64,000 bases of DNA from an uncultured SAR86 cluster bacterium (GTDB lineage: Bacteria > Pseudomonadota > Gammaproteobacteria > Magnimaribacterales > D2472), in NCBI GenBank assembly GCA_902591925.1, contig CACJCN010000003.1, positions 81,825 through 145,824 on the forward strand. The letters run 5' to 3'. Position 1 is the first letter of the stretch, and each line of letters starts with the position of its first letter. The notes beneath the pieces were generated by a model. The model did not search any database. It saw only the letters and a list, made by a program, of their open reading frames with translations, and had not been told where the DNA came from. Positions 1-8,190 of this stretch are shown here, one piece after another. Made by a program: the position numbers and the translations under genes.

Positions 1-1016
1 TCAGTCCTGACGTATTAGTTTGCAGATCTGAACAGGAGTTACCAAAAGATGAAAAAAAGAAGATCGCACTTTTTTGTTCTGTTCCCAATGAAAGTGTTAT
101 ATCAATGCATGATGTTGACACGGTATATTCAGTACCAATTTTACTAAATAAACAAAAAGTTGATAAAACCATTATTGAAAAACTCAAAATTAAGGCTAAA
201 CAGCCAAATCTAAATGACTGGAAAAGAGTTGTTAAAGCTAAATTAATGCCAGAGAAAGAAGTAAATGTTTCATTTGTTGGAAAATATACGGAGTTAAAAG
301 ATTCTTATAAATCAATTAATGAAGCTCTTGAACATGCTGGAATAAAAAATAAAGCAAAAGTAAATATTAATTTTGTTGAAGCCGAAAACATTTCATCAAA
401 AAACATTAAAAAAACTCTCAAGAATGCAGATGCAGTTTTAGTTCCTGGTGGATTTGGTGAAAGAGGTATTGAGGGAATGATCTTAGCTTGCAAATATGCT
501 AGAGAAAATAACATTCCATATTTAGGAATTTGCCTTGGCATGCAAGTAGCGATTATAGAATATGCAAGAAATGTTCTTAATCTTAAAGGCGCAAATAGTA
601 CTGAGTTTGATCAAAATACAAAGCATCCTGTTATTGGCCTTATCACAGAATGGAATGATATTTCTGGTAAAAAAGAAAAAAGAGATAAAAATTCAGACTT
701 AGGTGGAACAATGCGTTTAGGTGGTCAGCTCTGTAAACTTAAGAAGGGATCTAATTCATTAAGAATGTATAAAAATCCAGAAATCATTGAAAGACATAGA
801 CATCGTTATGAGGTAAATCCAAAATATAAAGATGATATGATCAAAAAAGGATTAGATGTTGTAGGGACATCCATTGATGGTAAGCTAGTAGAAATGATTG
901 AGATTCCTAAACATAAATGGTTTTTAGCTTGTCAATTTCATCCTGAATTTACCTCCAATCCAAGAGATGGACATCCTATATTTAACAGTTATATTAAAAG
1001 CACGTTAAGAAAGTAA
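1..1016 (+). CDS. pyrG: CTP synthase, C-terminal part (cut by window start)
   Basis: Makes CTP from UTP, ATP and glutamine, the last step of pyrimidine nucleotide synthesis in the cytosol. The frame is already open at base 3, so the gene enters from outside the window: about 337 codons are visible and the first 200 or so residues of the amidoligase domain are missing. The visible part holds the end of the synthetase domain (DVLVCRSE near base 15, DVDTVYSVP) and the class I glutamine amidotransferase domain, with the nucleophile loop GICLGMQ about 177 residues in and the FHPEFTS triad segment near the end. It is followed after 2 bases by kdsA. An internal ATG at 105 lies inside the conserved domain and is not the start. 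Confidence 0.97.
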   Translation, partial: SPDVLVCRSEQELPKDEKKKIALFCSVPNESVISMHDVDTVYSVPILLNKQKVDKTIIEKLKIKAKQPNLNDWKRVVKAKLMPEKEVNVSFVGKYTELKDSYKSINEALEHAGIKNKAKVNINFVEAENISSKNIKKTLKNADAVLVPGGFGERGIEGMILACKYARENNIPYLGICLGMQVAIIEYARNVLNLKGANSTEFDQNTKHPVIGLITEWNDISGKKEKRDKNSDLGGTMRLGGQLCKLKKGSNSLRMYKNPEIIERHRHRYEVNPKYKDDMIKKGLDVVGTSIDGKLVEMIEIPKHKWFLACQFHPEFTSNPRDGHPIFNSYIKSTLRK

Positions 1017-1018
1017 AA

Positions 1019-1849
1019 ATGAAATTAAGAGACTTTAAAATTGATAATGACGAAAAAATGACCCTTATGGGCGGTATGAATGTTCTTGAATCAAGAGATT
1101 TGGCAATGGAAGTAGCTGAAAAATTTAAGAATGTAACTGATAAAAATGGTATTAATTATATTTTTAAAGGCTCTTTTGACAAAGCTAACAGGAGCTCTAT
1201 TAATTCATTTAGGGGGCCAGGTTTGGATGAAGGCCTAAAAATATTAGAGGAAATTTCAAAAACCTATGATATTCCTGTAATCACCGACATTCATGAGCCT
1301 AATCAAGCAAAATCAGTAAGTGAAATTTGTGAGGTTATTCAAATACCTGCTTTCCTTGCAAGACAAACTGATCTAGTTAGCGCAGCTGCAAAAACTTCTT
1401 CTATAATTCAATTTAAGAAACCTCAATTTTTATCAGCTCAAGAGATGTCAAACGTCGTTGAAAAATGTGAGGCAGCTGGAAATAAAAATATTACTTTGTG
1501 TGAAAGAGGTAACTCATATGGATATAACAACTTGGTTGTTGATACCTTAAACTTTCAAATTTTAAAAAGATTATCAAAACCTGTGATTTTTGATGTAACG
1601 CATTCACTTCAACTACCAGGAGGCTTAGGAAGTTCAACTGGTGGTAGAAGAGAATATGTTTTAAGTCTTGCAAAAGCTGGTATGTCGCAATCAATAGCTG
1701 GACTTTTTCTGGAAGCACATCCAAATCCTGATGAGGCTAAATGCGATGGACCTTGTGCATTACCTCTCTCATATCTAGATGAATTTTTAGATCAAATAAA
1801 AGATTTGGATGATTTTGTTAAAGGTCAAACTAATTTAGAGATCAAATAA
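1019..1849 (+). CDS. kdsA: 3-deoxy-8-phosphooctulonate (KDO-8-P) synthase
   Basis: Condenses phosphoenolpyruvate with arabinose 5-phosphate to give Kdo-8-phosphate, the precursor of the Kdo sugars of lipopolysaccharide, so the cell builds a Gram-negative outer membrane. At 276 residues it is a complete TIM-barrel enzyme of the DAHP synthase I family. Recognisable segments are GGMNVLESRDLA (14-30), FKGSFDKANRSS, DVTHSLQ and the GGRREYV...AGMSQSIAGLFLEAHPNP block. Asn21 stands where metal-dependent members carry Cys, so this looks like the metal-independent class; that is inference from family knowledge. It lies 2 bases after pyrG and 2 bases before eno, so the three are probably cotranscribed. 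Confidence 0.97.
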   Translation: MKLRDFKIDNDEKMTLMGGMNVLESRDLAMEVAEKFKNVTDKNGINYIFKGSFDKANRSSINSFRGPGLDEGLKILEEISKTYDIPVITDIHEPNQAKSVSEICEVIQIPAFLARQTDLVSAAAKTSSIIQFKKPQFLSAQEMSNVVEKCEAAGNKNITLCERGNSYGYNNLVVDTLNFQILKRLSKPVIFDVTHSLQLPGGLGSSTGGRREYVLSLAKAGMSQSIAGLFLEAHPNPDEAKCDGPCALPLSYLDEFLDQIKDLDDFVKGQTNLEIK

Positions 1850-1851
1850 CA

Positions 1852-3129
1852 ATGTCAAAAATATCGAGTGTAAATGCTATACAAGTTTTTGATTCTAGAG
1901 GCATTCCTACAATTGCTTGCGAAATAAAGCTTGATAATGGGATATCTGCATCGGCAATGGTTCCAAGTGGAGCATCGACTGGTTCGAAGGAGGCATTAGA
2001 GCTCAGAGACAGTGACTCAAATTATCATGGAAAAGGAGTTCTTAATGCTATTTCAAATATTAATAATAAATTAGGTCCTTTACTAATTGGAAAAGAATCA
2101 GAAAATCAAATTGAGATTGATAAAATATTAATTGATTATGACGGCACAGACGATAAATCATCTATGGGGGCAAATGCTATATTAGCTATATCCCTAGCAA
2201 GCTCTCATGTTGCAGCTAAAAATAAAAAAGTTAACCTATATGAGCATTTTTCGAGCATCTACAAAGATATAACAGGCAAAGCAAATAAATACTCAATACC
2301 TATGCCAATGTTTAATATTTTGAACGGAGGAGAGCATGCTGATAATAATGTTGATATTCAGGAATTCATGATCGTGCCGAGTGGCGCTAAGGATTTTACT
2401 AAAATAATGAAATGGTCGGTGGAAATTTATCATAATTTAAAAGAAATTTTATTATCTAAAAATTATTCCACAGCAGTAGGTGATGAGGGTGGATTTGCAC
2501 CAAATCTAAATTCAAATGAAGAAGCAATAGAATTAATAATTGAATCAATTAAAGCATCAAAACTTAATCCAGGAGAAGATGTGAGTATTGCTCTTGATTG
2601 TGCTGCAAGTGAGTTTTTTGACGGTAATTATTATTATTTAAAAGGTGAAAATAAAAAATATACATCTGCAGAATTTACAAATTATCTTGATAGCCTAATT
2701 ATACAATATCCAATTTCATCCATTGAGGACGCAATGGATGAAAATGATATTGAAGGTTGGAAACTAGTTACTGATAAATTGGGGGAAAAATGTCAGCTTG
2801 TCGGCGATGACTTATTTGTAACTAATAAAAAAATTTTTTTAGATGGTATCAATCACAAACTTGCTAATTCAATTTTGATTAAATTTAACCAGGTTGGGAC
2901 TATAACGGAAACAATTGAGACAATTGATTGTGCAAGAGAAAACGGCTATAAATTTATTATATCCCACAGATCTGGAGAAACTGAGGATACAAGTATTTCA
3001 GATTTAGCAGTTGGATTAGGAGCATCACAAATTAAGACTGGAGCTCCTTGTAGGTCTGACAGAATTGCAAAATATAATAGATTGCTTTGGATTGAAAATA
3101 AAAGCAATGATATTTTGTTAAATGAATAA
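1852..3129 (+). CDS. eno: Enolase
   Basis: Interconverts 2-phosphoglycerate and phosphoenolpyruvate in glycolysis and gluconeogenesis, and in many bacteria also docks in the RNA degradosome. It is full length at 425 residues. Visible family marks are the GASTG loop at 40-44, NGGEHADNN with His162, QEFM with Glu171, GDEGGFAPN with Glu212, the metal-ligand segments SIEDAMDE and VGDDLF, and the SHRSGETED loop near the C-terminus. The product is phosphoenolpyruvate, the substrate of the kdsA enzyme encoded just upstream. Its last 8 bases overlap the start of ftsB, which suggests translational coupling. Confidence 0.98.
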   Translation: MSKISSVNAIQVFDSRGIPTIACEIKLDNGISASAMVPSGASTGSKEALELRDSDSNYHGKGVLNAISNINNKLGPLLIGKESENQIEIDKILIDYDGTDDKSSMGANAILAISLASSHVAAKNKKVNLYEHFSSIYKDITGKANKYSIPMPMFNILNGGEHADNNVDIQEFMIVPSGAKDFTKIMKWSVEIYHNLKEILLSKNYSTAVGDEGGFAPNLNSNEEAIELIIESIKASKLNPGEDVSIALDCAASEFFDGNYYYLKGENKKYTSAEFTNYLDSLIIQYPISSIEDAMDENDIEGWKLVTDKLGEKCQLVGDDLFVTNKKIFLDGINHKLANSILIKFNQVGTITETIETIDCARENGYKFIISHRSGETEDTSISDLAVGLGASQIKTGAPCRSDRIAKYNRLLWIENKSNDILLNE

Positions 3130-3427
3130 ACTAAATTATTTTTTCTATCTGTTGTTGGCTTTAATAATTATTTTGCTGTTAAATAGCATTTTTTTTGGTG
3201 AGAATAACTACTCCAATAGAGATGCTCTTGTAATAGAAAATACTACACAAAAATTAAAAAATGAAGCCATTAGAAAAGAAAATGAAATTCTTGAATTTGA
3301 GATTAAGAATGCCCAAAATTCAAATGATCATGTGGAGAATTTTGCTAGAGAGAAGCTGAACTTAACATATCCTGAAGAAGAATTTATATCTTTTGAAGAA
3401 GAAAAAAAAGACGATGAAAGAAAATAG
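3122..3427 (+). CDS. ftsB: Cell division protein FtsB
   Basis: Small bitopic membrane protein of the divisome that forms the FtsQLB complex and helps trigger septal peptidoglycan synthesis. The 101 residues show a short cytoplasmic N-terminus, one transmembrane segment at about 6-26 (FFYLLLALIIILLLNSIFF), then a periplasmic coiled coil rich in Lys, Glu and Asn (about 35-80). The tail is strongly acidic and basic (EEEKKDDERK). Sequence identity in FtsB is always low; the call rests on architecture and on the eno-ftsB-ispD order, which is standard in gammaproteobacteria. It overlaps eno by 8 bases and ispDF by 14. Confidence 0.88.
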   Translation: MNKLNYFFYLLLALIIILLLNSIFFGENNYSNRDALVIENTTQKLKNEAIRKENEILEFEIKNAQNSNDHVENFAREKLNLTYPEEEFISFEEEKKDDERK

Positions 3428-4550
3428 TTTATTGGCAATAATTGCGGCTGCAGGAATTGGAAAAAGATTTGATGGTGATTTGCCTAAGCAGTATGTCAAA
3501 ATTAACGGAAGATCTATAATTGAAAATGCTGTAAAGCCTTTTATAGATTCAAAATATATTTCTAAGATAGTAATCGCAATTTCTGATGGAGATGAGCTTA
3601 TAAAAAATCAGAACTTTTATAATTGCGAAAAAATTGAATACATTATCGGAGGATTAACTCGTCTAGAATCAATTTTTAATGCTATTTACTCGATTGAAGG
3701 TAATTATGAATTTGTTATTACGCATGATGCAGCTCGACCAAATGTTTCCGAAAATGATATTACAAGACTTTTTGAAGATATTGTTCATTCAAAGTCGAGT
3801 TGTTCATATCTATATACTCCTGTTTATGATTCAATTAGGGAGGACGATAGAACATTAGATAAGTCTAAATTTAATTTAGTTCAAACTCCTCAAATATGTA
3901 ATTTTAAAGACTTAAAAAAATCTATACAAAGCTGTATCGATAATAATGTAGATTGTCCTGATGAATCATTTGCCATTGAATATTCAAATCTTAAATTATC
4001 TAAGATTCTGGGAGATAGATCGAATATAAAAGTAACAGAGAAAGCTGATATAGAAATTCTCAATAATTTTCTTACAAGAAGTGGTATTGGTTATGACCTT
4101 CATAAATATGAACCAGGAGATGGGATTATTTTGGGCGGACATAAAATTACATGTAGTTACAAGATTGTAGCTCATTCTGATGGAGACGTATTACTCCATT
4201 CAATTGCAGATTCAATATTGGGTGCGGCTGGATTGGGTGACATTGGGATGTTTTTTTCAGATCAAGACAATAAAAATAAGAATTTAGATAGCACGATTAT
4301 AATTGAACACTGCCTAAATGAATTAAATAAAATGGATTTGGAAATTTATAATATTGATACAACAATTATTTGTGAAAATCCTAAAATTAATCCGCATAGA
4401 GAAAAAATTCTTAAAAATTTGTCTGCAATATTAAAAGTTCCTATGAAAAAAATTGGCTTAAAAGCTACCACATCAGAAAAGATTGGAATTATTGGAAATA
4501 ATGAAGCTATATCAGTTCAAAGCATAGTAAATTTAAAGGACATATCATGA
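3414..4550 (+). CDS. ispDF: Fused MEP cytidylyltransferase and MECDP synthase (IspD-IspF)
   Basis: Two steps of the methylerythritol phosphate route to isoprenoids in one 378-residue chain. Residues 1 to about 220 are IspD (nucleotide loop AAAGIGKRF...PKQY at 11-27, THDAARP at 103-109). Residues about 222-378 are IspF, with zinc ligands expected at Asp228, His230 and His262 (GYDLH, AHSDGDVLLH) and the TTSEKIG segment near the end. The joint is a few residues with no stop or start between them. I take the ATG at 3414; an upstream TTG at 3393 would add seven Lys-rich residues read from the ftsB tail. In most gammaproteobacteria ispD and ispF are separate neighbours, so the fusion is unusual here. 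Confidence 0.95.
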   Translation: MKENSLLAIIAAAGIGKRFDGDLPKQYVKINGRSIIENAVKPFIDSKYISKIVIAISDGDELIKNQNFYNCEKIEYIIGGLTRLESIFNAIYSIEGNYEFVITHDAARPNVSENDITRLFEDIVHSKSSCSYLYTPVYDSIREDDRTLDKSKFNLVQTPQICNFKDLKKSIQSCIDNNVDCPDESFAIEYSNLKLSKILGDRSNIKVTEKADIEILNNFLTRSGIGYDLHKYEPGDGIILGGHKITCSYKIVAHSDGDVLLHSIADSILGAAGLGDIGMFFSDQDNKNKNLDSTIIIEHCLNELNKMDLEIYNIDTTIICENPKINPHREKILKNLSAILKVPMKKIGLKATTSEKIGIIGNNEAISVQSIVNLKDIS

Positions 4551-5302
4551 AAATATTGCTTACAAATGATGATGGATATAAAGCCCATAATATTCAGAAA
4601 ATGTATGAAGAGCTATCAAAAGATCATGATGTGTGGATAGTCGCTCCAAAAAATAATTGCAGTGGTATGAGTGCTGCTATTTCTTACTTGAGTGAGATTG
4701 AGGTTACGAAAGTTGATGATAAAATCTTTGCAGTAGATGGAACCCCGGCTGATTGCACATATTTAGGCTTATTAAGTATTGTTGATTTTGAATTTGATAT
4801 TGTTATATCAGGCATTAATCATGGAGCCAATATTGGTAATGACGTTTTATATTCTGGAACAGTTGGAGCTGCTGTTGGAGGAAGGAATTTAAAGTATCCA
4901 CCAATTGCTATATCTGTTGCTTCTTATGATGCTAAAGATATAAGCTTTATAACAAAAAAATCGCTCGAGTTAATTAATAAAATTATTAAATCTAGTGAAA
5001 CTTATATTGGAAAAGTAATCAACATAAACTTTCCAGATATTTCTGAAGAGGAATATAAAGGTGTTAAGGCAACAGGATTATCTAAAAGAGACGTTCCAGC
5101 CAAACCTATTAAGATAGAAGATCAATCCCTATCAAAAGAAACTTACAGGTATCGATATAACCTATCAGGCGAGCCTATTAAAGGTGATTATGTTACTGAT
5201 GCAGAAGCTGTTGAAGATGGGTATGTTTCTATATCTGTACTTGACTATAGTCTAGGCTCATCTGTATTTATTGATAATCTTTCTGAGATAATAAATGAGT
5301 AA
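4547..5302 (+). CDS. surE: 5'/3'-nucleotidase SurE
   Basis: Metal-dependent phosphatase acting on nucleoside monophosphates and related substrates, thought to matter in stationary-phase survival. At 251 residues it is of normal length. Family marks are the N-terminal LLTNDDGY with the metal-binding Asp pair, APKNNCSGMS, VDGTPADC, and SGINHGANIGNDVLYSGTVGAA. The ATG overlaps the ispDF stop in an ATGA junction. The gene sits between ispDF and pcm. In enterobacteria truD lies between ispF and surE; it is absent here. Confidence 0.96.
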   Translation: MKILLTNDDGYKAHNIQKMYEELSKDHDVWIVAPKNNCSGMSAAISYLSEIEVTKVDDKIFAVDGTPADCTYLGLLSIVDFEFDIVISGINHGANIGNDVLYSGTVGAAVGGRNLKYPPIAISVASYDAKDISFITKKSLELINKIIKSSETYIGKVININFPDISEEEYKGVKATGLSKRDVPAKPIKIEDQSLSKETYRYRYNLSGEPIKGDYVTDAEAVEDGYVSISVLDYSLGSSVFIDNLSEIINE

Positions 5303-5975
5303 CTCTGGATTTACTTTTAGAAGGGTTAGAGAGGAAATGATTGAAACACTTCTGGATTTAGGGATAAAAGATTTCAGAGTTCTCGATGCGATTTCACAAG
5401 TACCAAGACATATTTTTCTTGACGAAGCTCTTTGGTCAAGAGCCTATGAAAACAGATCATTGACTATTGGCTATAAGCAAACAATTTCTCAGCCATATAT
5501 AGTTGCAAGAATGACTGAATTATTAATTTCTCATACAAATTCAAGAGGTAAAATATTTGAAAATCTACTTGAACTTGGATCAGGTTGCGGATATCAATCA
5601 GCAGTATTATCTTTTTTTAGTGAAAATGTTGATGCAATAGAGCGAATAAGACCACTGGTTCAAAAATCAAAAGAGAATTTATCTCAATTAAAAATTAATA
5701 ATGTGTTATTTAGGCATGGTGATGGATATCAAGATTGGGAAAAAGAAAAAAAATATGATGGTATTTTATGTGCTGCTGCTCCAAGAGAGTATCCTAACGA
5801 TTTAGTTTCTGTTTTAAATAATGATGCAAAGCTAGTAATTCCGGTTGGTGGGGCATCTCAGAAATTAAATGTTATAACTAAAGTAAATAATGATGAAATA
5901 AAAGAAGAAGAATTTGATGATGTATCATTTGTTCCAATGCTTGCAGGAAAATCAGAAGATGGTAATGATGTATGA
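5295..5975 (+). CDS. pcm: Protein-L-isoaspartate O-methyltransferase
   Basis: Uses S-adenosylmethionine to methylate isoaspartyl residues in aged proteins, the first step of their repair. The 226-residue chain has the N-terminal helical segment, the conserved VPRHIFL and GYKQTISQPYIVARMTELL, the SAM-binding glycine loop LELGSGCGYQSAV at about 92-104, and the PVGGASQKL segment. It overlaps surE by 8 bases and the next gene by 4, so all three are probably translated from one message. Downstream of pcm many gammaproteobacteria have nlpD and rpoS; here a DUF368 membrane protein follows instead. Confidence 0.95.
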   Translation: MSNSGFTFRRVREEMIETLLDLGIKDFRVLDAISQVPRHIFLDEALWSRAYENRSLTIGYKQTISQPYIVARMTELLISHTNSRGKIFENLLELGSGCGYQSAVLSFFSENVDAIERIRPLVQKSKENLSQLKINNVLFRHGDGYQDWEKEKKYDGILCAAAPREYPNDLVSVLNNDAKLVIPVGGASQKLNVITKVNNDEIKEEEFDDVSFVPMLAGKSEDGNDV

Positions 5976-6703
5976 AAGATCAATTTAAATACTTTACAGC
6001 AGGTGTTTTCATAGGCATATCTGAATTGTTACCAGGTATATCTGGTGCAACTGTAGCATTAATGTTTGGAGTCTATGAAAAGATTCTAAATTTTTTAACT
6101 AAATTTAGAGATCTAAATTTAATAATTCCGTTATTAGTTGGGATGGTATTAAGTGTATTTTTATTTTCTTCACTTGTTAACTTTTTATACACGAACTTTA
6201 CTCAAGCATTTAACATTTTTATAGCTTTTTTAATGATTGGATACGGCATTTTTTTGTTAATAAATACTTACTTAAAAGAAAATATTAACAAAGGCAAAAT
6301 TTTTTATTTAAATGTTTTTCTTGCAATTTTTATTGGTTTTTTGCTAAGTGGCTTTTACATAACTGGATCGTATCCACCTGATGGTCCATTTATACCCTCT
6401 GCAGGTGCGCTGATTATATTTGGTTTTTTTGCGTGCACATTTTTACTTTTTCCAGGAATATCTGGCAGCGCATTTTTGTTAGCCGTTGGTATTTATCCAT
6501 ATATTATTGGCAGCATATCGAATCTAAATATTGATGTATTACTTCCTTTTGCCATTGGAATGTTAATAGCTTTAATAGTTATGCCCAGGATTATTAATAA
6601 AGCATATGAGAAATATGGAAAATCAATACTAATATTTTTTGGTGGATTAATTTTTTCGGCTGGGTTATTGGATCTTGCAGAAATAGTTAATTTTCTTTTA
6701 TAA
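5972..6703 (+). CDS. DUF368 membrane protein, probable undecaprenyl-phosphate translocase (PopT-like)
   Basis: A 243-residue polytopic inner-membrane protein with about seven or eight hydrophobic segments. The family signature occurs twice, as expected for an inverted-repeat fold: [23 protein letters not shown] near residues 14-36 and [18 protein letters not shown] near 163-180. Members of DUF368 (PopT) have been shown in other bacteria to return undecaprenyl phosphate across the membrane for reuse in wall synthesis; applying that here is inference. The start overlaps the pcm stop (ATGA type) and the end overlaps the convergent ferredoxin gene by 6 bases. It fills the place where nlpD and rpoS would be expected. 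Confidence 0.85.
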   Translation: MKDQFKYFTAGVFIGISELLPGISGATVALMFGVYEKILNFLTKFRDLNLIIPLLVGMVLSVFLFSSLVNFLYTNFTQAFNIFIAFLMIGYGIFLLINTYLKENINKGKIFYLNVFLAIFIGFLLSGFYITGSYPPDGPFIPSAGALIIFGFFACTFLLFPGISGSAFLLAVGIYPYIIGSISNLNIDVLLPFAIGMLIALIVMPRIINKAYEKYGKSILIFFGGLIFSAGLLDLAEIVNFLL

Positions 6704-7015
6704 AAATTCCTTTTTACTTTTAATATCTTTATATTTCTCAGCCTCAGGTAATGGTTCTTTCGCTTCTGTTATGTTTTCATAAACTTCAGAAAGCCTGAGA
6801 TTAATCTCTATGAATTCTATTTGATCCGACGGTAATTCATCATCTGCATAAATAGCTTCAATAGGGCATTCAGGCTCACATAAACCACAGTCAATACATT
6901 CATCTGGATGTATGACAAGGAATTCTGGACCTTCGTAAAAACAATCAACAGGACATACTTCAACACAATCAGTGTATTTACATTTAATGCATGATTCTGT
7001 TACTACGTATGTCAT
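6698..7015 (-). CDS. fdxA: 7Fe ferredoxin (FdxA type)
   Basis: Low-potential electron carrier with one [3Fe-4S] and one [4Fe-4S] cluster. The 105 residues begin [17 protein letters not shown] and carry two Cys groups, [17 protein letters not shown] at 9-25 and [12 protein letters not shown] at about 40-51, followed by the long C-terminal extension typical of FdxA. The physiological partner cannot be told from sequence. It is transcribed towards DUF368 and its promoter must lie in the recA upstream region. In pseudomonads fdxA lies between rpoS and mutS, so this gene looks like a survivor of a longer ancestral segment. Confidence 0.93.
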   Translation of the reverse strand: MTYVVTESCIKCKYTDCVEVCPVDCFYEGPEFLVIHPDECIDCGLCEPECPIEAIYADDELPSDQIEFIEINLRLSEVYENITEAKEPLPEAEKYKDIKSKKEFL

Positions 7016-7071
7016 AATTAGTTGAGAAGAATGAATTTTAGCTTACTAATTTTTAAATTTACACAAAACTG

Positions 7072-7100
7072 TTTAAAAAAATAGAAAAATACTCTATACT
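7072..7100 (+). promoter_or_regulatory. recA promoter
   Basis: A TATACT -10 hexamer at 7095-7100 lies 17 bases downstream of a weak TTTAAA -35 at 7072-7077. Transcription would start near 7107 and give a 26-base leader with the AAGGAG Shine-Dalgarno at 7121-7126. The -10 overlaps the LexA box, so repressor binding would block RNA polymerase. The -35 is poor and the assignment depends mainly on the position of the LexA box. Confidence 0.5.
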
Positions 7101-7116
7101 GTATAAATATACAGTA
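7097..7116 (+). promoter_or_regulatory. LexA (SOS) box controlling recA
   Basis: The 20 bases tactgtataaatatacagta contain CTGT-N8-ACAG with flanking TA on both sides, matching the enterobacterial LexA consensus at all but one central base. The site overlaps the recA -10 and ends 16 bases before the ATG. It implies that a LexA of the gammaproteobacterial type is encoded elsewhere in this genome. Confidence 0.9.
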
Positions 7117-7132
7117 AATTAAGGAGTTTATT

Positions 7133-8140
7133 ATGCCCAAATCAAAAGATACTAGTTCTAAATCACTCAAAGATACTCTCGCCGATATAGATAACCATTT
7201 TGGCAAAGGTACTGTAATGAGGATGGGTGATAGAGAAAACCTTGATATTCCATCAATTTCAACTGGATCCCTAGGTTTGGACATAGCTTTAGGAATTGGT
7301 GGTATTCCAAAAGGTAGAGTTACTGAAATATATGGACCTGAATCCTCTGGTAAAACAACATTAACTCTTCAAATAATTGCTCAATGTCAAAAAGAAGGTG
7401 GAACATGTGCCTTTATTGATGCTGAGCATGCGTTAGATCCTCAATATGCTGAAAAGCTAGGTGTCAATGTTGATGAATTGCTTTTATCACAACCAGATAC
7501 AGGTGAGCAGGCTCTTGAGGTAGCAGATATGTTAGTTAAATCAAAGAGTGTTGATCTTGTGATTATTGATTCAGTTGCTGCTTTGGTCCCTAGAGCTGAA
7601 ATTGAAGGTGAAATGGGAGATCATCATGTTGGGCTTCAAGCTAGACTCATGTCACAAGCTCTAAGAAAAATAACAGGTAACATACAAAGGTCAGGTGCAA
7701 CAGTTGTATTCATAAATCAAATAAGGATGAAAATTGGTGTTATGTTTGGCAGTCCTGAAACTACCACTGGTGGAAATGCCTTAAAGTTTTATTCATCTGT
7801 GAGACTTGATATAAGAAGAATAGGATCAGTGAAAGAAGGTGATGAAGTAATGGGCAACGAAACTAGAGTTAAGGTAGTTAAAAATAAAGTTTCACCACCA
7901 TTCAAACAAGCAGAATTTCAAATTATGTATGGACAAGGAATTAACCAGGAAGGTGAAATATTAGACTTTGGCCATAAACTTGGTTTGGTTGATAAATCAG
8001 GTGCTTTTTATAAATTAGATGGTGAGAGCATTGGACAAGGTAAGGTAAAAGCTAGTACTTTCCTTAAAGAAAATGCAAAAGTTAGAGACAAGCTTGTAAA
8101 AGAAATAAGATCTTCTTACATTTCAAGTAAATCAAAATAA
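7133..8140 (+). CDS. recA: Recombinase RecA
   Basis: ATP-dependent strand-exchange protein that also stimulates LexA self-cleavage. The 335 residues contain Walker [10 protein letters not shown] near 64-72, the [15 protein letters not shown] segment, DNA-binding loop regions around [13 protein letters not shown] and [22 protein letters not shown], and the C-terminal domain. The start is fixed by AAGGAG six bases upstream of the ATG. The C-terminus ends basic (SSYISSKSK) rather than with the acidic tail known from E. coli RecA, which restrains activity there. recX is not downstream; a hairpin and the thiolase gene follow. Confidence 0.98.
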   Translation: MPKSKDTSSKSLKDTLADIDNHFGKGTVMRMGDRENLDIPSISTGSLGLDIALGIGGIPKGRVTEIYGPESSGKTTLTLQIIAQCQKEGGTCAFIDAEHALDPQYAEKLGVNVDELLLSQPDTGEQALEVADMLVKSKSVDLVIIDSVAALVPRAEIEGEMGDHHVGLQARLMSQALRKITGNIQRSGATVVFINQIRMKIGVMFGSPETTTGGNALKFYSSVRLDIRRIGSVKEGDEVMGNETRVKVVKNKVSPPFKQAEFQIMYGQGINQEGEILDFGHKLGLVDKSGAFYKLDGESIGQGKVKASTFLKENAKVRDKLVKEIRSSYISSKSK

Positions 8141-8147
8141 TTTTTTT

Positions 8148-8156
8148 TGCTACAAT
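8148..8156 (+). promoter_or_regulatory. Extended -10 promoter candidate for the thiolase gene
   Basis: TGCTACAAT is a TGn motif followed by TACAAT, one base from the consensus -10. No good -35 is visible, which extended -10 promoters can do without. Initiation would fall near 8163, inside the left arm of the hairpin at 8157-8186, leaving a leader of about 28 bases before the ATG at 8191. Confidence 0.45.
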
Positions 8157-8190
8157 AATCCCTATTAATTAATATTATTAGGGATTTTTT
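8157..8190 (+). terminator. Probable intrinsic terminator of recA abutting the thiolase start
   Basis: AATCCCTA (8157-8164) and TAGGGATT (8179-8186) form an 8-base-pair stem with a 14-base AT-rich loop, and the T run continues to 8190, directly before the thiolase ATG at 8191. The stem has only three G-C pairs, so strength is uncertain. The AGGG of the right arm also lies at Shine-Dalgarno distance from the ATG. Confidence 0.5.

Noticed and set aside
3393..3413. TTG start for ispDF at 3393
   Set aside because: It adds only a run of lysines read from the ftsB tail; the ATG at 3414 begins at the conserved N-terminus.
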